From assembly GCA_903844635.1 (NCBI GenBank), contig CAIMUF010000074.1, positions 62,001-126,000 of the forward strand: a stretch of 64,000 nucleotides of DNA, given 5' to 3'. Shown here in pieces: positions 1 through 8,225 of this stretch. Under the pieces are notes generated by a model. That model was not told where the DNA came from, searched no databases, and worked only from the letters and a program-made list of their open reading frames with translations. The position numbers and the translations under genes were made by a program. Origin of the DNA: an uncultured Sulfuricurvum sp. (GTDB lineage Bacteria; Campylobacterota; Campylobacteria; Campylobacterales; Sulfurimonadaceae). Numbering within the stretch: the first letter of the stretch is position 1; every line of letters begins with the position of its first letter.

Positions 1-1
1 T

Positions 2-784
2 ATCTTTATAGCAATGATAGTATCCGCGGATGGATGGTTTGGATTTAAACTGCTAATCTTAGGCGCTATTGCAGCAATCAGTGCTCGTAATACTGCGATG
101 GGATTCAATCGTTATGTAGATAGAGCCTTTGATGTTCATAACCCTCGCACAGCTAATCGTCCCAGTGTGGATGGACGGCTTGACAGTGCATCCATAGCTA
201 TTTTTACAGCAGTCAATGCACTGGTATTTGTAGCTACGGCTTATCTGGTGAATGATTTGGCATTTATGGTAAGTGTTCCGGTTCTTATTGTTTTGCTGAG
301 CTACTCCTATTTTAAGCGTTTTAGTTCTATGGCGCATATTGTGTTGGGAATCTCCTTGGGACTTGCCCCGATGGCGGGAGCTATTGCTGTGAGTGCATTT
401 GTGCCATTGTGGTCGATTTATCTCAGTATTGGAGTGATGTTTTGGGTGGCAGGCTTTGACTTGTTGTACTCCTTGCAAGACATGGACTTCGATAAAACAA
501 ACAACCTCCACTCGATACCTTCTCGGTACGGCAGTCGTGTGACGATGAACCTTTCTTTGATATTCCATTTTTTAACCATTATTTTTTGGGGATTGTTTGT
601 GGCAGCTGCCAACTTAGGAAGTGTTGCCCAATTCGGGATAGTTTTATCGATTCTTATGTTAGGATATGAACATTATTTAGTTCGTAAAGATTTTACTACC
701 ATTGACCGAGCCTTTTTTACGGTTAACGGCTATTTAGGATTTGTATTTTTTGGATGTATAATTTTAGATAAGGTGATACGATGA
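2..784 (+). CDS. mqnP: UbiA-family prenyltransferase MqnP, 5' end outside window
   Basis: Membrane prenyltransferase that attaches the polyprenyl tail to the futalosine-pathway naphthoate during menaquinone synthesis. The first aspartate motif is visible as NRYVDRAFD followed by NPRTANRP, and the second as YSLQDMDFD followed by SIPSRYG; both are UbiA active-site signatures that bind Mg-diphosphate. The remainder is a string of hydrophobic helices. The frame is open to base 2 upstream of the first ATG at 14, and the family is about 285-300 residues, so the true N-terminus lies before the window. The stop overlaps the next start (ATGA at 781). MqnP rather than a UbiA for ubiquinone is inferred from mqnC elsewhere in the window and from the phylum's use of menaquinone. 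Confidence 0.88.
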   Translation: MFIAMIVSADGWFGFKLLILGAIAAISARNTAMGFNRYVDRAFDVHNPRTANRPSVDGRLDSASIAIFTAVNALVFVATAYLVNDLAFMVSVPVLIVLLSYSYFKRFSSMAHIVLGISLGLAPMAGAIAVSAFVPLWSIYLSIGVMFWVAGFDLLYSLQDMDFDKTNNLHSIPSRYGSRVTMNLSLIFHFLTIIFWGLFVAAANLGSVAQFGIVLSILMLGYEHYLVRKDFTTIDRAFFTVNGYLGFVFFGCIILDKVIR

Positions 785-1302
785 GCAACATACGATTAGT
801 AGATACCTCGCTAGAGATTGTGTATGATCTTCGAGAAGTGAATACAGACGAGTTTGAAAAAGAGTTTAACGGTATAAGTGAGCATGATGATGATGCGATA
901 GGACAATGGCTCAGAAGCGCAAAAGTAAAAGGCGAAACCAGTGAGAGTGATCCTGCGGTATTGCATTTGATTGTTGAACTGTATCGTAAAATGGATCGTT
1001 TGGAAAATCTTATCCTAGGCAATGCCACTAAACGCCTTCCTCTTGAGATGAGGGCAACGATTGAAAAGATCGGATTAGAGCATTTTGAGCTCTCTCAGCC
1101 ACTTTTGGAGACGTCAAAGCTTTATTATGGACGAGTGGAGTTACCCGTTCTTCCACGCCATGAAACACCAATATATTTTGAAGCACTTTCACCGACGTTG
1201 GCAAAAATTACCCGAATACATGTCAAAGACAGTAATGAATGGGCGATTTACATGACAGCACGCGAGCGAAGTATGATTCGCCATTTAAAAGGACTTGAAT
1301 GA
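781..1302 (+). CDS. Conserved hypothetical protein, 173 aa
   Basis: Soluble protein without signal peptide or membrane segment. It overlaps mqnP by 4 bases (ATGA) and the next gene by 4 bases, so it is the middle gene of a translationally coupled trio. The N-terminal half is acidic and helical; the C-terminal half (about residues 100-173) looks beta-rich and ends in an arginine-rich ERSMIRHLKGLE. This layout faintly recalls PilZ-like proteins, but the RxxxR and D/NxSxxG signatures are not present in proper form, so I do not assign it. Function unknown. Confidence 0.75.
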   Translation: MSNIRLVDTSLEIVYDLREVNTDEFEKEFNGISEHDDDAIGQWLRSAKVKGETSESDPAVLHLIVELYRKMDRLENLILGNATKRLPLEMRATIEKIGLEHFELSQPLLETSKLYYGRVELPVLPRHETPIYFEALSPTLAKITRIHVKDSNEWAIYMTARERSMIRHLKGLE

Positions 1303-1814
1303 CTTTAGGGATTGAATTAGTTCTGATTGCTCTGGCTGCTTTGGTACTAGGCCTTATTTATTATTCAGTGACCAAAGAAAATGAGACCAATACTCGTCTT
1401 CGTGCTATTGCACACGCTGTCGAAGAATTACACCGTGAAGTATATAAAATAGATAAGCGTCTATCAGCAGAGATGGAGATACTCACATCATTGCAAGAGA
1501 GTGAGCCCGAAATATCTCAAAGAGTATACGAACAACGCGGCCATGATATGAATGAGCTGTCCGTACCGATTATGGAGTCATTGGGACACATCGAGGGGGC
1601 ATTTGGAGCCTACAAAGAAAAAACAGAAAACCGTCTGCGTTATTTAGAAGAACGAATCCGTAATTTATCACTGCCAACGTCGATAAGTGGTTTGGATGAT
1701 GAAAAAGTAATTAGCCGCTATAACCAAGGGCTTGAAGTGGATGTGATTGCAAAAGAGTTGCGATTATCAAAAGCTGAGGTTGAGTTTGTGTTAAAGATAA
1801 ATCAACTGAGATAA
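1299..1814 (+). CDS. Membrane-anchored coiled-coil protein with C-terminal HTH-like motif
   Basis: 171 residues. One N-terminal transmembrane helix (about 4-22, LVLIALAALVLGLIYYS) is followed by a long charged coiled coil (about 28-125). The C-terminal segment (about 132-170) has the pattern I-x-R-Y-N-Q-G-x-x-V-x-x-I-A-K-E-L-x-x-x-x-x-E-V-x-x-V-L, which resembles the short HTH-like tail of DUF2802/DUF6115 proteins often found near motility genes. It overlaps the previous gene by ATGA. It is probably an inner-membrane protein with a cytoplasmic coiled coil; its role is unknown. Confidence 0.75.
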   Translation: MTLGIELVLIALAALVLGLIYYSVTKENETNTRLRAIAHAVEELHREVYKIDKRLSAEMEILTSLQESEPEISQRVYEQRGHDMNELSVPIMESLGHIEGAFGAYKEKTENRLRYLEERIRNLSLPTSISGLDDEKVISRYNQGLEVDVIAKELRLSKAEVEFVLKINQLR

Positions 1815-1901
1815 TTGTTGAAGTTTGATTTGTGTGTTTAAAAGGAAAGTTGTATCATTCATTCTGATTAAAAATTCCTAAAAGCACTATTTTTTGCATA
1901 G

Positions 1902-3185
1902 TTATTCATGAGTTAATAACCATTTCCAAAGGGGAATAAAATGTACGAGTTTGTTTCCGATACTCATGGATCCTTCACGATCTTTTGTGATTAGAATACT
2001 ATTATCCACTCCTATAAACTCCATTCCTTCTGCAAGTGAGTTGATTTCACGTTCAAAGGTGTCAGGATTACTGATATCGACGCTGACATTGATAAGCTGC
2101 TTTTTACCCTCTACTACACAATAAAAATCAATCTCTTGACGCCCTTTGACATAATAAACTTCCCGGGTTTTCGATCGAAGCGCCAAAAAGACAAGGTTTT
2201 CGTAGAGCTTTGAATAATCGTGAGAAAACGATGCATCATACACGGCTCGCAGACCGTTGTCAATTGCATAGATTTTTTTTGGATTACGCTGCTCTTCACG
2301 AACTGAACTTCTAAAAATCGGTACGCTAAATATTGCATAGGCTTCTTCCAAATACCCAAAATAATCAAATAGCGTCTCTTTACCTACTTTAAAACCATTA
2401 AATTTAAAGTCATTATAGAGCTTAGTGATACTGACAGAGGTCGCCATATTAACAAATGCGTATTTAATCAAATGTTTCAAAAGAGCGATATTCGTAATAC
2501 CATAACGTTCAATGAGATCTTTATAAACAATCAAATTGATATAATCGCTAAGAATCCTTTTTTGCATTGATCCGTCTTGACCGATAGTTTCAGGGAATCC
2601 TCCACAGAGTAGGTATTCTTCAAAACTGTGTTTAATGAAACTGAGTGATTTGGAAGAATCGAGATTGACCGTAATATTTTTAAAACGCAAATACTCTTTG
2701 AATGAAAACGAAAATATTTCATACGTCAACGTTCGCCCACGCAGTGACGTTGCTATTTCACTGCTGAGGAGTTTGGAAGAGGAGCCTGTAATAATGATTT
2801 GAACGTTGAGGGTGTCGTAAATGCGACGGATAAACACTTCCCACTGGAGAATATTTTGAACTTCATCGACAAAGAGATAGATTTTTTCATCTCTTTTTTC
2901 AGGGTAAAGCTCGAAATATCCTTCAATAAGATCATCCAAATTACTAACAGCAGTGCCTAATAAGCGATCATCTTCAAAATTTATATACACAATGTTTTTA
3001 GAATCAATACTCTCTCTGAGCTCTTCGATCATTTTATAGAGTATAGAAGTTTTACCGCAACGACGTACTCCAATAAGCGCAATAATCTTGTCACTGAATA
3101 AGGGAACCTGAACATCACGTTTTATAGTAGATCGTAAAGTACGTTCTTGAAAGTCAACGATAATACGGCGAAACATCTCTCTCAT
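1902..3185 (-). CDS. AAA ATPase with DUF4143-type C-terminus
   Basis: 427 residues. Walker A is GVRRCGKTS (about 39-47) and Walker B is IYLFVDEVQ (about 102-110); an ITGSSSKLLSSE sensor stretch follows. The C-terminal part contains the REVYYVKGRQEIDFYC nuclease-like strand typical of DUF4143. The family (AAA_14 plus DUF4143) is widespread, mobile and poorly characterised, and often behaves as an accessory gene. It stands alone: 87 bases from the convergent upstream gene, with no partner on its own strand. It lies outside the displaced tRNA half at 3396, so it is not part of the tRNA-linked island. Confidence 0.85.
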   Translation of the reverse strand: MREMFRRIIVDFQERTLRSTIKRDVQVPLFSDKIIALIGVRRCGKTSILYKMIEELRESIDSKNIVYINFEDDRLLGTAVSNLDDLIEGYFELYPEKRDEKIYLFVDEVQNILQWEVFIRRIYDTLNVQIIITGSSSKLLSSEIATSLRGRTLTYEIFSFSFKEYLRFKNITVNLDSSKSLSFIKHSFEEYLLCGGFPETIGQDGSMQKRILSDYINLIVYKDLIERYGITNIALLKHLIKYAFVNMATSVSITKLYNDFKFNGFKVGKETLFDYFGYLEEAYAIFSVPIFRSSVREEQRNPKKIYAIDNGLRAVYDASFSHDYSKLYENLVFLALRSKTREVYYVKGRQEIDFYCVVEGKKQLINVSVDISNPDTFEREINSLAEGMEFIGVDNSILITKDREGSMSIGNKLVHFIPLWKWLLTHE

Positions 3186-3382
3186 ATTTTATCCTTTTAT
3201 ATAAAACCAATTTTATACATATTTGTACTTATTGTTAAGTACTAAATTTAATTGATTGATACTTTCAGCTTAATGAAATAGGATATGCTTGATTGGATAT
3301 AGAAAAATGCCAAAAAAAGTGGGAGGGGTTGAATTCTTAAAGTGATTTTAGTGTTTGATAAAAGTTGAGGAAAGTTCGTTGT
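3186..3382. other. Intergenic chromosomal flank left of the island
   Basis: No gene is supported here. The stretch is A+T-rich and ends at the first copy of the tRNA-derived repeat. It does not share the 42-bp element-end sequence seen upstream of the other two repeat copies, which fits it being chromosomal flank rather than element DNA. Confidence 0.5.
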
Positions 3383-3447
3383 GGTGGGAGTTACTAAATG
3401 GTGCGCCCGAAGGAATTCGAATCCCTGACCGCCGGTACCGCAAACCC
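3383..3447 (-). repeat. Displaced 3' half of tRNA-Arg, left island junction (att copy A)
   Basis: Bases 3396-3447 match 29306-29357, the 3' half of the intact tRNA-Arg including the encoded CCA, the T arm and part of the anticodon stem-loop. Bases 3383-3444 are also identical over 62 bp to 8366-8427, so the match to copy B extends past the tRNA end. The integrase gene starts 118 bases to the right. This arrangement is the usual mark of integration into a tRNA gene. Confidence 0.9.
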
Positions 3448-3507
3448 TTACTGGGTGGTTGTTAAAGTCCCAATAATAGGGAGCTACAGCAACTCTCTTC
3501 AACTACT

Positions 3508-3529
3508 GATACACACATGAAGTACACAT
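3508..3529 (+). promoter_or_regulatory. Candidate integrase arm-type sites, left end of element 1
   Basis: Two copies of a TACACA-centred motif (GATACACA at 3508, AGTACACAT at 3521) lie 13 bp apart, between att copy A and the integrase start. The same motif recurs near the right ends of both elements (8226-8267 and 29150-29181). Tyrosine integrases commonly bind such short direct repeats beside the core site; binding here is inferred. Confidence 0.5.
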
Positions 3530-3564
3530 AGCGCACTTCTAAAGGTAATACTTTAGGAAGACTC

Positions 3565-4785
3565 ATGCTACCACAACACACTACAGTAACAACAAGTGGT
3601 GTCTACAAATACCGTAGACGAACCCCTCAGGAACTAAAACAGTTCATAGGTTCTCACGAAATTATCCGCTCACTGGGTAAGAACCTTCATGAAGCCACAA
3701 CCAAAGCTTCCGAAATGACTCAAGCTATTTCTGAGGCAATACAGCTCACCCAACTCTCCGCTATCCCTTCTTATATTATAAGAGACTTGCTAAGCAGTCG
3801 TAACCTCATCACGATCAATGACGATAAGAGAACCCCAAAAGAGACCAAAGGAACCCTCAAGGAAATCGCTGAGATATATTTACAGTCCTTATCGGTATCC
3901 AAAGAGGAGGTAAGAGATAGAGGCTACATCCTCCTTGCGGTCTACCCTGCAATTTTTGAAGCTCTCCTCAATGACTCTAACCCACTCTTAGTGGACGTCA
4001 AGTACACGCACCTCATCAAAGCAAGAGATTTACTACAGCTATTCCCTAAGCGGAACATTCAGCAGTACCGACAGATACCCCTCAAAGATATAACCAAGGG
4101 AATCCATACAAATACAATGGAAATCCCTGCGGGGGAACGCATAAGCATCACTACCCTTAACAAATACATCAAATGGTTTAGTGTCCTTTTGACTTTCGCC
4201 GTCAAGCAAAGCATTATCCCATTCAATACGGTCACTTCAGGTCTTACTATAAAGAAAGGAGTTAGCTCAAGAGGGCAACGTAAGGAGTTCTCGCAGGATG
4301 AACTACAGACAATAGAGGAAGTATTCAAGGATGAGCCTATCTGCCCTGTGGTTAAAATTTTACGTTATACGGGGATGAGACCTAGCGAATTGCTCAAATG
4401 TTCTCTGACTGAGATTGAGGGGGTAATGTGCTTTGATTTACGGACTCCTAAGAAGGCTCTCAAGACCCTGTCAAGCCATAGACTCATACCGATTCATCCA
4501 AGCTTAAAAGGCAGTGTAGAGGGCTTTCAAGAGCTTCTGAAGGGCTATGCACAACAGTACATAACCAAGCGGTTTACTACGGTCATTCACAGATACTTAG
4601 AGGACTCTAAAAGTAAATCGATGTACTCCCTCAGACACACATTTGCTACTAACCTCATCGCTAAAGGGGTTCAGCCAGAGATCGTTAGTGAACTAATGGG
4701 TCATGCTCATAGTACGATGACAATGAATCGATACGTCAAGAGATATCCGATCAGATTGTTGAATGAGGCTATCAACTGCCTTTAA
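3565..4785 (+). CDS. Tyrosine-recombinase integrase of element 1
   Basis: 406 residues, a typical integrase length. Catalytic residues are visible: R272 in YTGMRPSEL, R357 in YSLRHTFAT, H380 in LMGHAHS and nucleophile Y390 in TMNRYVK. The usual first His of the HxxR box is Tyr354, a substitution tolerated in some family members. The N-terminal part should be the arm- and core-binding SAM-like domain. It is the first gene inside the left junction and points into the element, as expected for an enzyme that inserts and excises at tRNA-Arg. It is the only integrase found in either element. Confidence 0.93.
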   Translation: MLPQHTTVTTSGVYKYRRRTPQELKQFIGSHEIIRSLGKNLHEATTKASEMTQAISEAIQLTQLSAIPSYIIRDLLSSRNLITINDDKRTPKETKGTLKEIAEIYLQSLSVSKEEVRDRGYILLAVYPAIFEALLNDSNPLLVDVKYTHLIKARDLLQLFPKRNIQQYRQIPLKDITKGIHTNTMEIPAGERISITTLNKYIKWFSVLLTFAVKQSIIPFNTVTSGLTIKKGVSSRGQRKEFSQDELQTIEEVFKDEPICPVVKILRYTGMRPSELLKCSLTEIEGVMCFDLRTPKKALKTLSSHRLIPIHPSLKGSVEGFQELLKGYAQQYITKRFTTVIHRYLEDSKSKSMYSLRHTFATNLIAKGVQPEIVSELMGHAHSTMTMNRYVKRYPIRLLNEAINCL

Positions 4786-4802
4786 ATTGATTCAATAGGG
4801 GG

Positions 4803-4991
4803 TTAGTGTTGTTTGTTTGAGCTATCAGCAAGCTTCTTTAACCTCTCATACTGCTCTTTTGCTTCCTGAACTGCTTGTTCAAACTGGAAGCCCTGCATGA
4901 CCTTTTTGTAAAGCTCAGGCTTGTCTTTACGCCAGTTACGGAGAGTCTTAACATCAACCCCTAGAATACCCGCCATGTCACGTTGAGTCAT
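4803..4991 (-). CDS. Small HTH DNA-binding protein, probable element regulator
   Basis: 62 residues starting at ATG 4991. Residues 1-25 form a helix-turn-helix (MTQRDMAGILGVDVKTLRNW) and the rest is a charged helix that could dimerise. It faces the integrase end to end (gap 17 bases) and is divergent from the gene at 5155. The 163-bp divergent spacer holds three similar 15-bp palindromes, so a Cro/repressor-like role is likely. An excisionase-type accessory role is an alternative. Confidence 0.72.
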   Translation of the reverse strand: MTQRDMAGILGVDVKTLRNWRKDKPELYKKVMQGFQFEQAVQEAKEQYERLKKLADSSNKQH

Positions 4992-5048
4992 TTCTACCTC
5001 TTTCTTTAAGTGGTAGAAAGTTACATAACATCCTATAACGAAACAACA

Positions 5049-5126
5049 AGGTATAAATTACCTATATTAAGTTTAAAAGAGGCAATAATACCCTATCATA
5101 AGTATAGCTAAAGGCAATAATTGCCT
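5049..5126. promoter_or_regulatory. Three-site operator array between divergent genes
   Basis: Three 15-bp palindromes: AGGTATAAATTACCT (5049-5063), AGGCAATAATACCCT (5080-5094) and AGGCAATAATTGCCT (5112-5126). Start-to-start spacings are 31 and 32 bp, close to three helical turns, so all face the same side of DNA. The third is a perfect 7-1-7 palindrome. A weaker match lies at 5011-5025. They sit between the HTH gene (minus) and the cargo gene at 5155 (plus), the expected place for operators of the adjacent HTH protein. Confidence 0.65.
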
Positions 5127-5154
5127 ATAAACTTATAAAAAAAGGGAGTTTAGT

Positions 5155-5400
5155 ATGGAAGAAGAGGTTAAACAAAGTATTATAAAAATAATACATGACT
5201 ATGAAAAAATGAATCCATCCATTTGTGTTGAGCGGAAGATAATCGATTATCCTACTTTGAGTCAAAAAATTTCAACTTTTTTATTGTCTGAAGGATTAAA
5301 AATTAGAGTTGAAGATATTAACCTTGCTAGAGTAGGCATGCCTATTTTGAATGGCAGTCCTTGTTTCCCTCAGATTATTGTATCTATTGTTGGTGAGTAA
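5155..5400 (+). CDS. Hypothetical protein, 81 aa
   Basis: Small soluble protein with no recognised motif, preceded by an AAAAAAAGGGAG ribosome-binding stretch. It is the first gene downstream of the operator array, and its stop is followed after one base by the start of the exported protein gene, so the two are almost certainly co-expressed. Function unknown; context suggests element cargo. Confidence 0.6.
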   Translation: MEEEVKQSIIKIIHDYEKMNPSICVERKIIDYPTLSQKISTFLLSEGLKIRVEDINLARVGMPILNGSPCFPQIIVSIVGE

Positions 5401-5401
5401 T

Positions 5402-6139
5402 ATGGTAGCCCTCAGAAAGTTTTATATGCTAATTGCGACAGCAACACTGTTGAGCATACCTGTCTGTGCAGCCACCAAGGCCAAGAGTAGTCTAGCAGTT
5501 AAAGCGTCTATTGTACAGATACCAGTGGTTAAAACCACAACTATAGAAGGACAAGGTTTTTTAAAAACCCAAGCTGGAGAGATAAAAACGTGTGCAGGTG
5601 AACTTATCTCACTTTACTCAAAAGATGATTATATGAAGTTCCTAGGAAAGGAAATATATTTGAAAAAAATGCAGCAATTCGAAGAATACGTTAGAGTAGC
5701 AGAAAGTGAGAAAAAGAATGATGGAACAACATTACAAAGTTACTATCGTGATCAGGCATATGCTGCTGCTAAAGAACTTAGTAATGACTACAGTCAACTT
5801 GATATTGGAAAATTCTACCGATATGATGCTTTTAAAGAAGATATTAAAAAAGCAAAAGATTTTGAAATCAAAAAATTATCAGATCTTGGAGACACATATA
5901 AGGTTATAGTCCAGTCTCAGTGCGATGCAAGTGGCAATTTTAGCTTTAAGAATATACCTTTTGGAAGTTATGGCGTAGTGACAAGTGTTACGTGGAGCAG
6001 AGTTGTAGTACCAAAGTATATAGCTCCATACACTGTTTTAGAAGGTGGAAAAGTAGGAAAAGAGGTTGTTGTAGATGAAAATTTACAGAAAGTGTTTATT
6101 GTAGATTTATTACCACAAGCACGTTTATTAACACCATAA
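5402..6139 (+). CDS. Exported beta-sandwich protein (carboxypeptidase-regulatory-like)
   Basis: 245 residues from ATG 5402, chosen over the upstream in-frame ATG 5351 because GGTGAG lies just before it and it gives a clean signal peptide (MVALRKFYMLIATATLLSIPVCA, cleavage near 22-23). After the leader come strands with a GQGFLKTQAGEIKTCAGE stretch, a charged helical insertion (about 85-165) and a QCDASGNFSFKNIPFGSYGV stretch. The last is the N-F-x-F-x-x-I-P-x-G-x-Y pattern of carboxypeptidase-regulatory-like beta domains. It is probably periplasmic or surface-located. No enzymatic motif is visible. Co-transcribed with the 81-aa gene. Confidence 0.68.
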   Translation: MVALRKFYMLIATATLLSIPVCAATKAKSSLAVKASIVQIPVVKTTTIEGQGFLKTQAGEIKTCAGELISLYSKDDYMKFLGKEIYLKKMQQFEEYVRVAESEKKNDGTTLQSYYRDQAYAAAKELSNDYSQLDIGKFYRYDAFKEDIKKAKDFEIKKLSDLGDTYKVIVQSQCDASGNFSFKNIPFGSYGVVTSVTWSRVVVPKYIAPYTVLEGGKVGKEVVVDENLQKVFIVDLLPQARLLTP

Positions 6140-6281
6140 ATAAGTTTATAAGAAAACTAGCTTTTAGAATTCTTCCCAAGAATTTTTCGGCTACCCTTGA
6201 GTCGAAGGATAGCCTTGCAACTCAATAACCTCCCCCTCCTAAAAAAAGATACCAAGAAATATTTAATCTAACGCTACACGA

Positions 6282-6426
6282 TGGAATACATATTCTCATA
6301 AACCACCGTTTGCAAGAATGAAGTATTCCAACAAGATTTTAACGTAAAATAGGGCTTTTCGTATTCTCATAAACATATCTCAATATTAAGTTATCAATTG
6401 GTATAATATTGATGAGATTTGAGAAT
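6282..6426. promoter_or_regulatory. Candidate res site and resolvase promoter
   Basis: The gene-free stretch 6140-6440 ends in a cluster of related sequence: TATTCTCATAAAC as direct repeat at 6291-6303 and 6362-6374, the inverted pair TGGAATAC (6282-6289) / GTATTCCA (6323-6330), and an inverted pair ATCTCAATATTA / TAATATTGATGAGAT (6377-6419). A good -10 box TATAAT lies at 6402-6407, inside the last palindrome. This layout matches res sites of serine resolvases, which lie just upstream of and repress their own gene. Bases 6140-6280 show nothing else I can assign. Confidence 0.5.
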
Positions 6427-6440
6427 AAAAAGGAACTAAG

Positions 6441-6998
6441 ATGTTAATCGGTTACGCCCGTGTCTCTACGCAAGATCAAAACCTAATGTTGCAGACAGAA
6501 GCCCTCAATAATGCAGGGTGCTTAAAGATATTTGAAGATAAAATAAGTGGCACTCGAACAATCCGAGAGGGATTAAGTAAAGCCCTTGAGCAATTAAGAG
6601 AGGGTGATACGCTTGTAGTTTGGAAACTAGATCGTTTAGGTCGTAGCGTAAAAGACCTCATCACTCTTGTCAGTGAATTAAACAAGCAGGGGATTAACTT
6701 TAAGAGCCTCACGGACTCTATTGATACTTCAACGCCATCGGGACGCTTCTTCTTTCATGTCATGGCATCTTTAGCGGAAATGGAACGAGAGTTGATTATT
6801 GAGCGTACGAGAGCAGGGCTTGCCGTTGCTAAGAGCCTTGGGCGAACTGGTGGGCGTAAACGGTTGATGACTGATACTAAAATTGAATCAGCTAAAAAAC
6901 TATTAGAGGCAGGAACACCGCCCAAGGACGTTGCTAAAAGTCTAGGCATATCCGTGCCTACTCTGTACAGACACTTGCCGGCAACTGGTAATTCTTAA
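6441..6998 (+). CDS. Serine recombinase (resolvase/invertase family)
   Basis: 185 residues, the standard length of Tn3-type resolvases. Nucleophile Ser9 lies in GYARVSTQDQ, and the catalytic arginines are in the KLDRLGRSVKDL stretch. The C-terminal HTH is about 155-180 (PPKDVAKSLGISVPTLYRHL). An AAAAAGGAA ribosome-binding site precedes the ATG. No transposase is nearby, so it more likely resolves multimers of the excised element or inverts a segment than serves a transposon. Confidence 0.92.
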   Translation: MLIGYARVSTQDQNLMLQTEALNNAGCLKIFEDKISGTRTIREGLSKALEQLREGDTLVVWKLDRLGRSVKDLITLVSELNKQGINFKSLTDSIDTSTPSGRFFFHVMASLAEMERELIIERTRAGLAVAKSLGRTGGRKRLMTDTKIESAKKLLEAGTPPKDVAKSLGISVPTLYRHLPATGNS

Positions 6999-7155
6999 AT
7001 AAATATAAAGCACTATCCTTTAGGTATTGTGTAGAGTGTTTTAAGGCACTCAGGGGCACGAAGGCTCAAAAGTCGTATATAATATTAAACGATGCTAAAA
7101 TACTCGTAGAGAGCTTCTTCTGAGTAACTTAAGAAATCAAAAAAAGGATGATGAA

Positions 7156-8058
7156 TTGAAAGAATTAAGTCCTGCATTGGTGCGATTGGCTGATAAAATC
7201 ATGCCCCAAATACTACAAAAAACTCTTATTGGCGGTGATTTGGAAAAAACTGCTAATGGATACAAACTTACACATAATATTTTTAGTGTTGGCTTTGATA
7301 CGCTTCGTCTAGGGCTTCCAAAAATAAAAAAAGATTACCAATCTAATACTATTAATCTACAAGCATTATGTGATGCTATCGGTGCGACACTTCATCCTTT
7401 TTTATATTTTAAATCTATCGATAGTAAAACTCCTCTTTATACGGATAATAAAGAACTTCAAAGGCTTTTTCATAAAAACAGTAAGTTTCATGGTAGTTTT
7501 AGAAAGCAATTTAAATACACTGGGGGAGTATGGATAATCAAATATAAAGATATTTCTCACTGGATTATAGATTCATTGAACAGTAAAAGATTGTCATTTG
7601 AACTCTATGGACTATCGCAACTGGATCATGAATTAGGTGCTATACGCTTTGAACTTTTGAATAAAGTATTAGCATTTTATGCACCCAATAAAAAAGCTAT
7701 GCATAAAGTTGTTCTTGAAGGATATGATTTTCACATAGATTTAAATAAGCCGTTTGATGATGTTGTTTCAACTTTTATTGTCCCTAAAATCTATCTTCAA
7801 AACAAAAAGAAGAAAAGAGGTAAACAAGGACTGCATATAGCAAACGTAGGAAGCGTATATTTACAACCATTCAGTCGCTATCCTAAATCCAAAGAGTGTG
7901 TTTATAGCAAGACTTTGAAAAATACTTTAGGCTATCCTTTGACTAGGTTAGAGCGTTCTGTAAGGCTTGATACAGAAGATAAAAAGGTTTTATTAAATTG
8001 CTATGGCGATCTCAGCGCGCTACAAGAAGAGGAACTTAAAAACTTAGGACTTCTATAG
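7156..8058 (+). CDS. Unrecognised protein, possibly a replication initiator
   Basis: 300 residues with a TTG start at 7156, preceded by AAAAAAGG. Two upstream ATGs (7148, 7151) run into a stop at once. The protein is basic, with no signal peptide or membrane helix. Near residues 253-275 it has a Y-S-K-x-x-K ... P-L-T-R-L-E-R-S-V-R-L pattern that faintly recalls the YDK...xR-x-E-x-R-L segment of rolling-circle Rep proteins. A 156-bp inverted repeat follows directly. A replication role for the excised element is a hypothesis only; I do not recognise the family with confidence. Confidence 0.6.
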   Translation: MKELSPALVRLADKIMPQILQKTLIGGDLEKTANGYKLTHNIFSVGFDTLRLGLPKIKKDYQSNTINLQALCDAIGATLHPFLYFKSIDSKTPLYTDNKELQRLFHKNSKFHGSFRKQFKYTGGVWIIKYKDISHWIIDSLNSKRLSFELYGLSQLDHELGAIRFELLNKVLAFYAPNKKAMHKVVLEGYDFHIDLNKPFDDVVSTFIVPKIYLQNKKKKRGKQGLHIANVGSVYLQPFSRYPKSKECVYSKTLKNTLGYPLTRLERSVRLDTEDKKVLLNCYGDLSALQEEELKNLGLL

Positions 8059-8060
8059 AT

Positions 8061-8216
8061 TTTACTAAGTAGTTGCTCTTTTAATCTGCCAGTGGTAAAC
8101 CCTTGAGCCATACTATTAGGTTGTCAAAAGGTATATTTAAAGATTATTGCATCAAAAGTCTCTCATAGCAACCTCAAGGGATACTACTGGCATTTTAAAA
8201 GTAACTACTTAGTAAA
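8061..8216. repeat. 156-bp imperfect inverted repeat
   Basis: Arms of about 45 bp, 8061-8107 (TTTACTAAGTAGTTGC... to CCCTTGAG) and 8173-8216 (CTCAAGGG... to AACTACTTAGTAAA), are inverted copies with a few mismatches around a 65-bp centre. The outer 14 bp (TTTACTAAGTAGTT) are perfectly complementary. It begins 3 bases after the stop of the preceding gene. It could be a replication-origin cruciform, a strong terminator or a MITE-like insert. Confidence 0.75.
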
Positions 8217-8225
8217 TTATAAAAC

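Noticed and set aside
3248-3502. Open frame across the left tRNA-half repeat
   Set aside because: It runs through the att repeat, has no ribosome-binding site and no recognisable product; it is explained by the junction itself.
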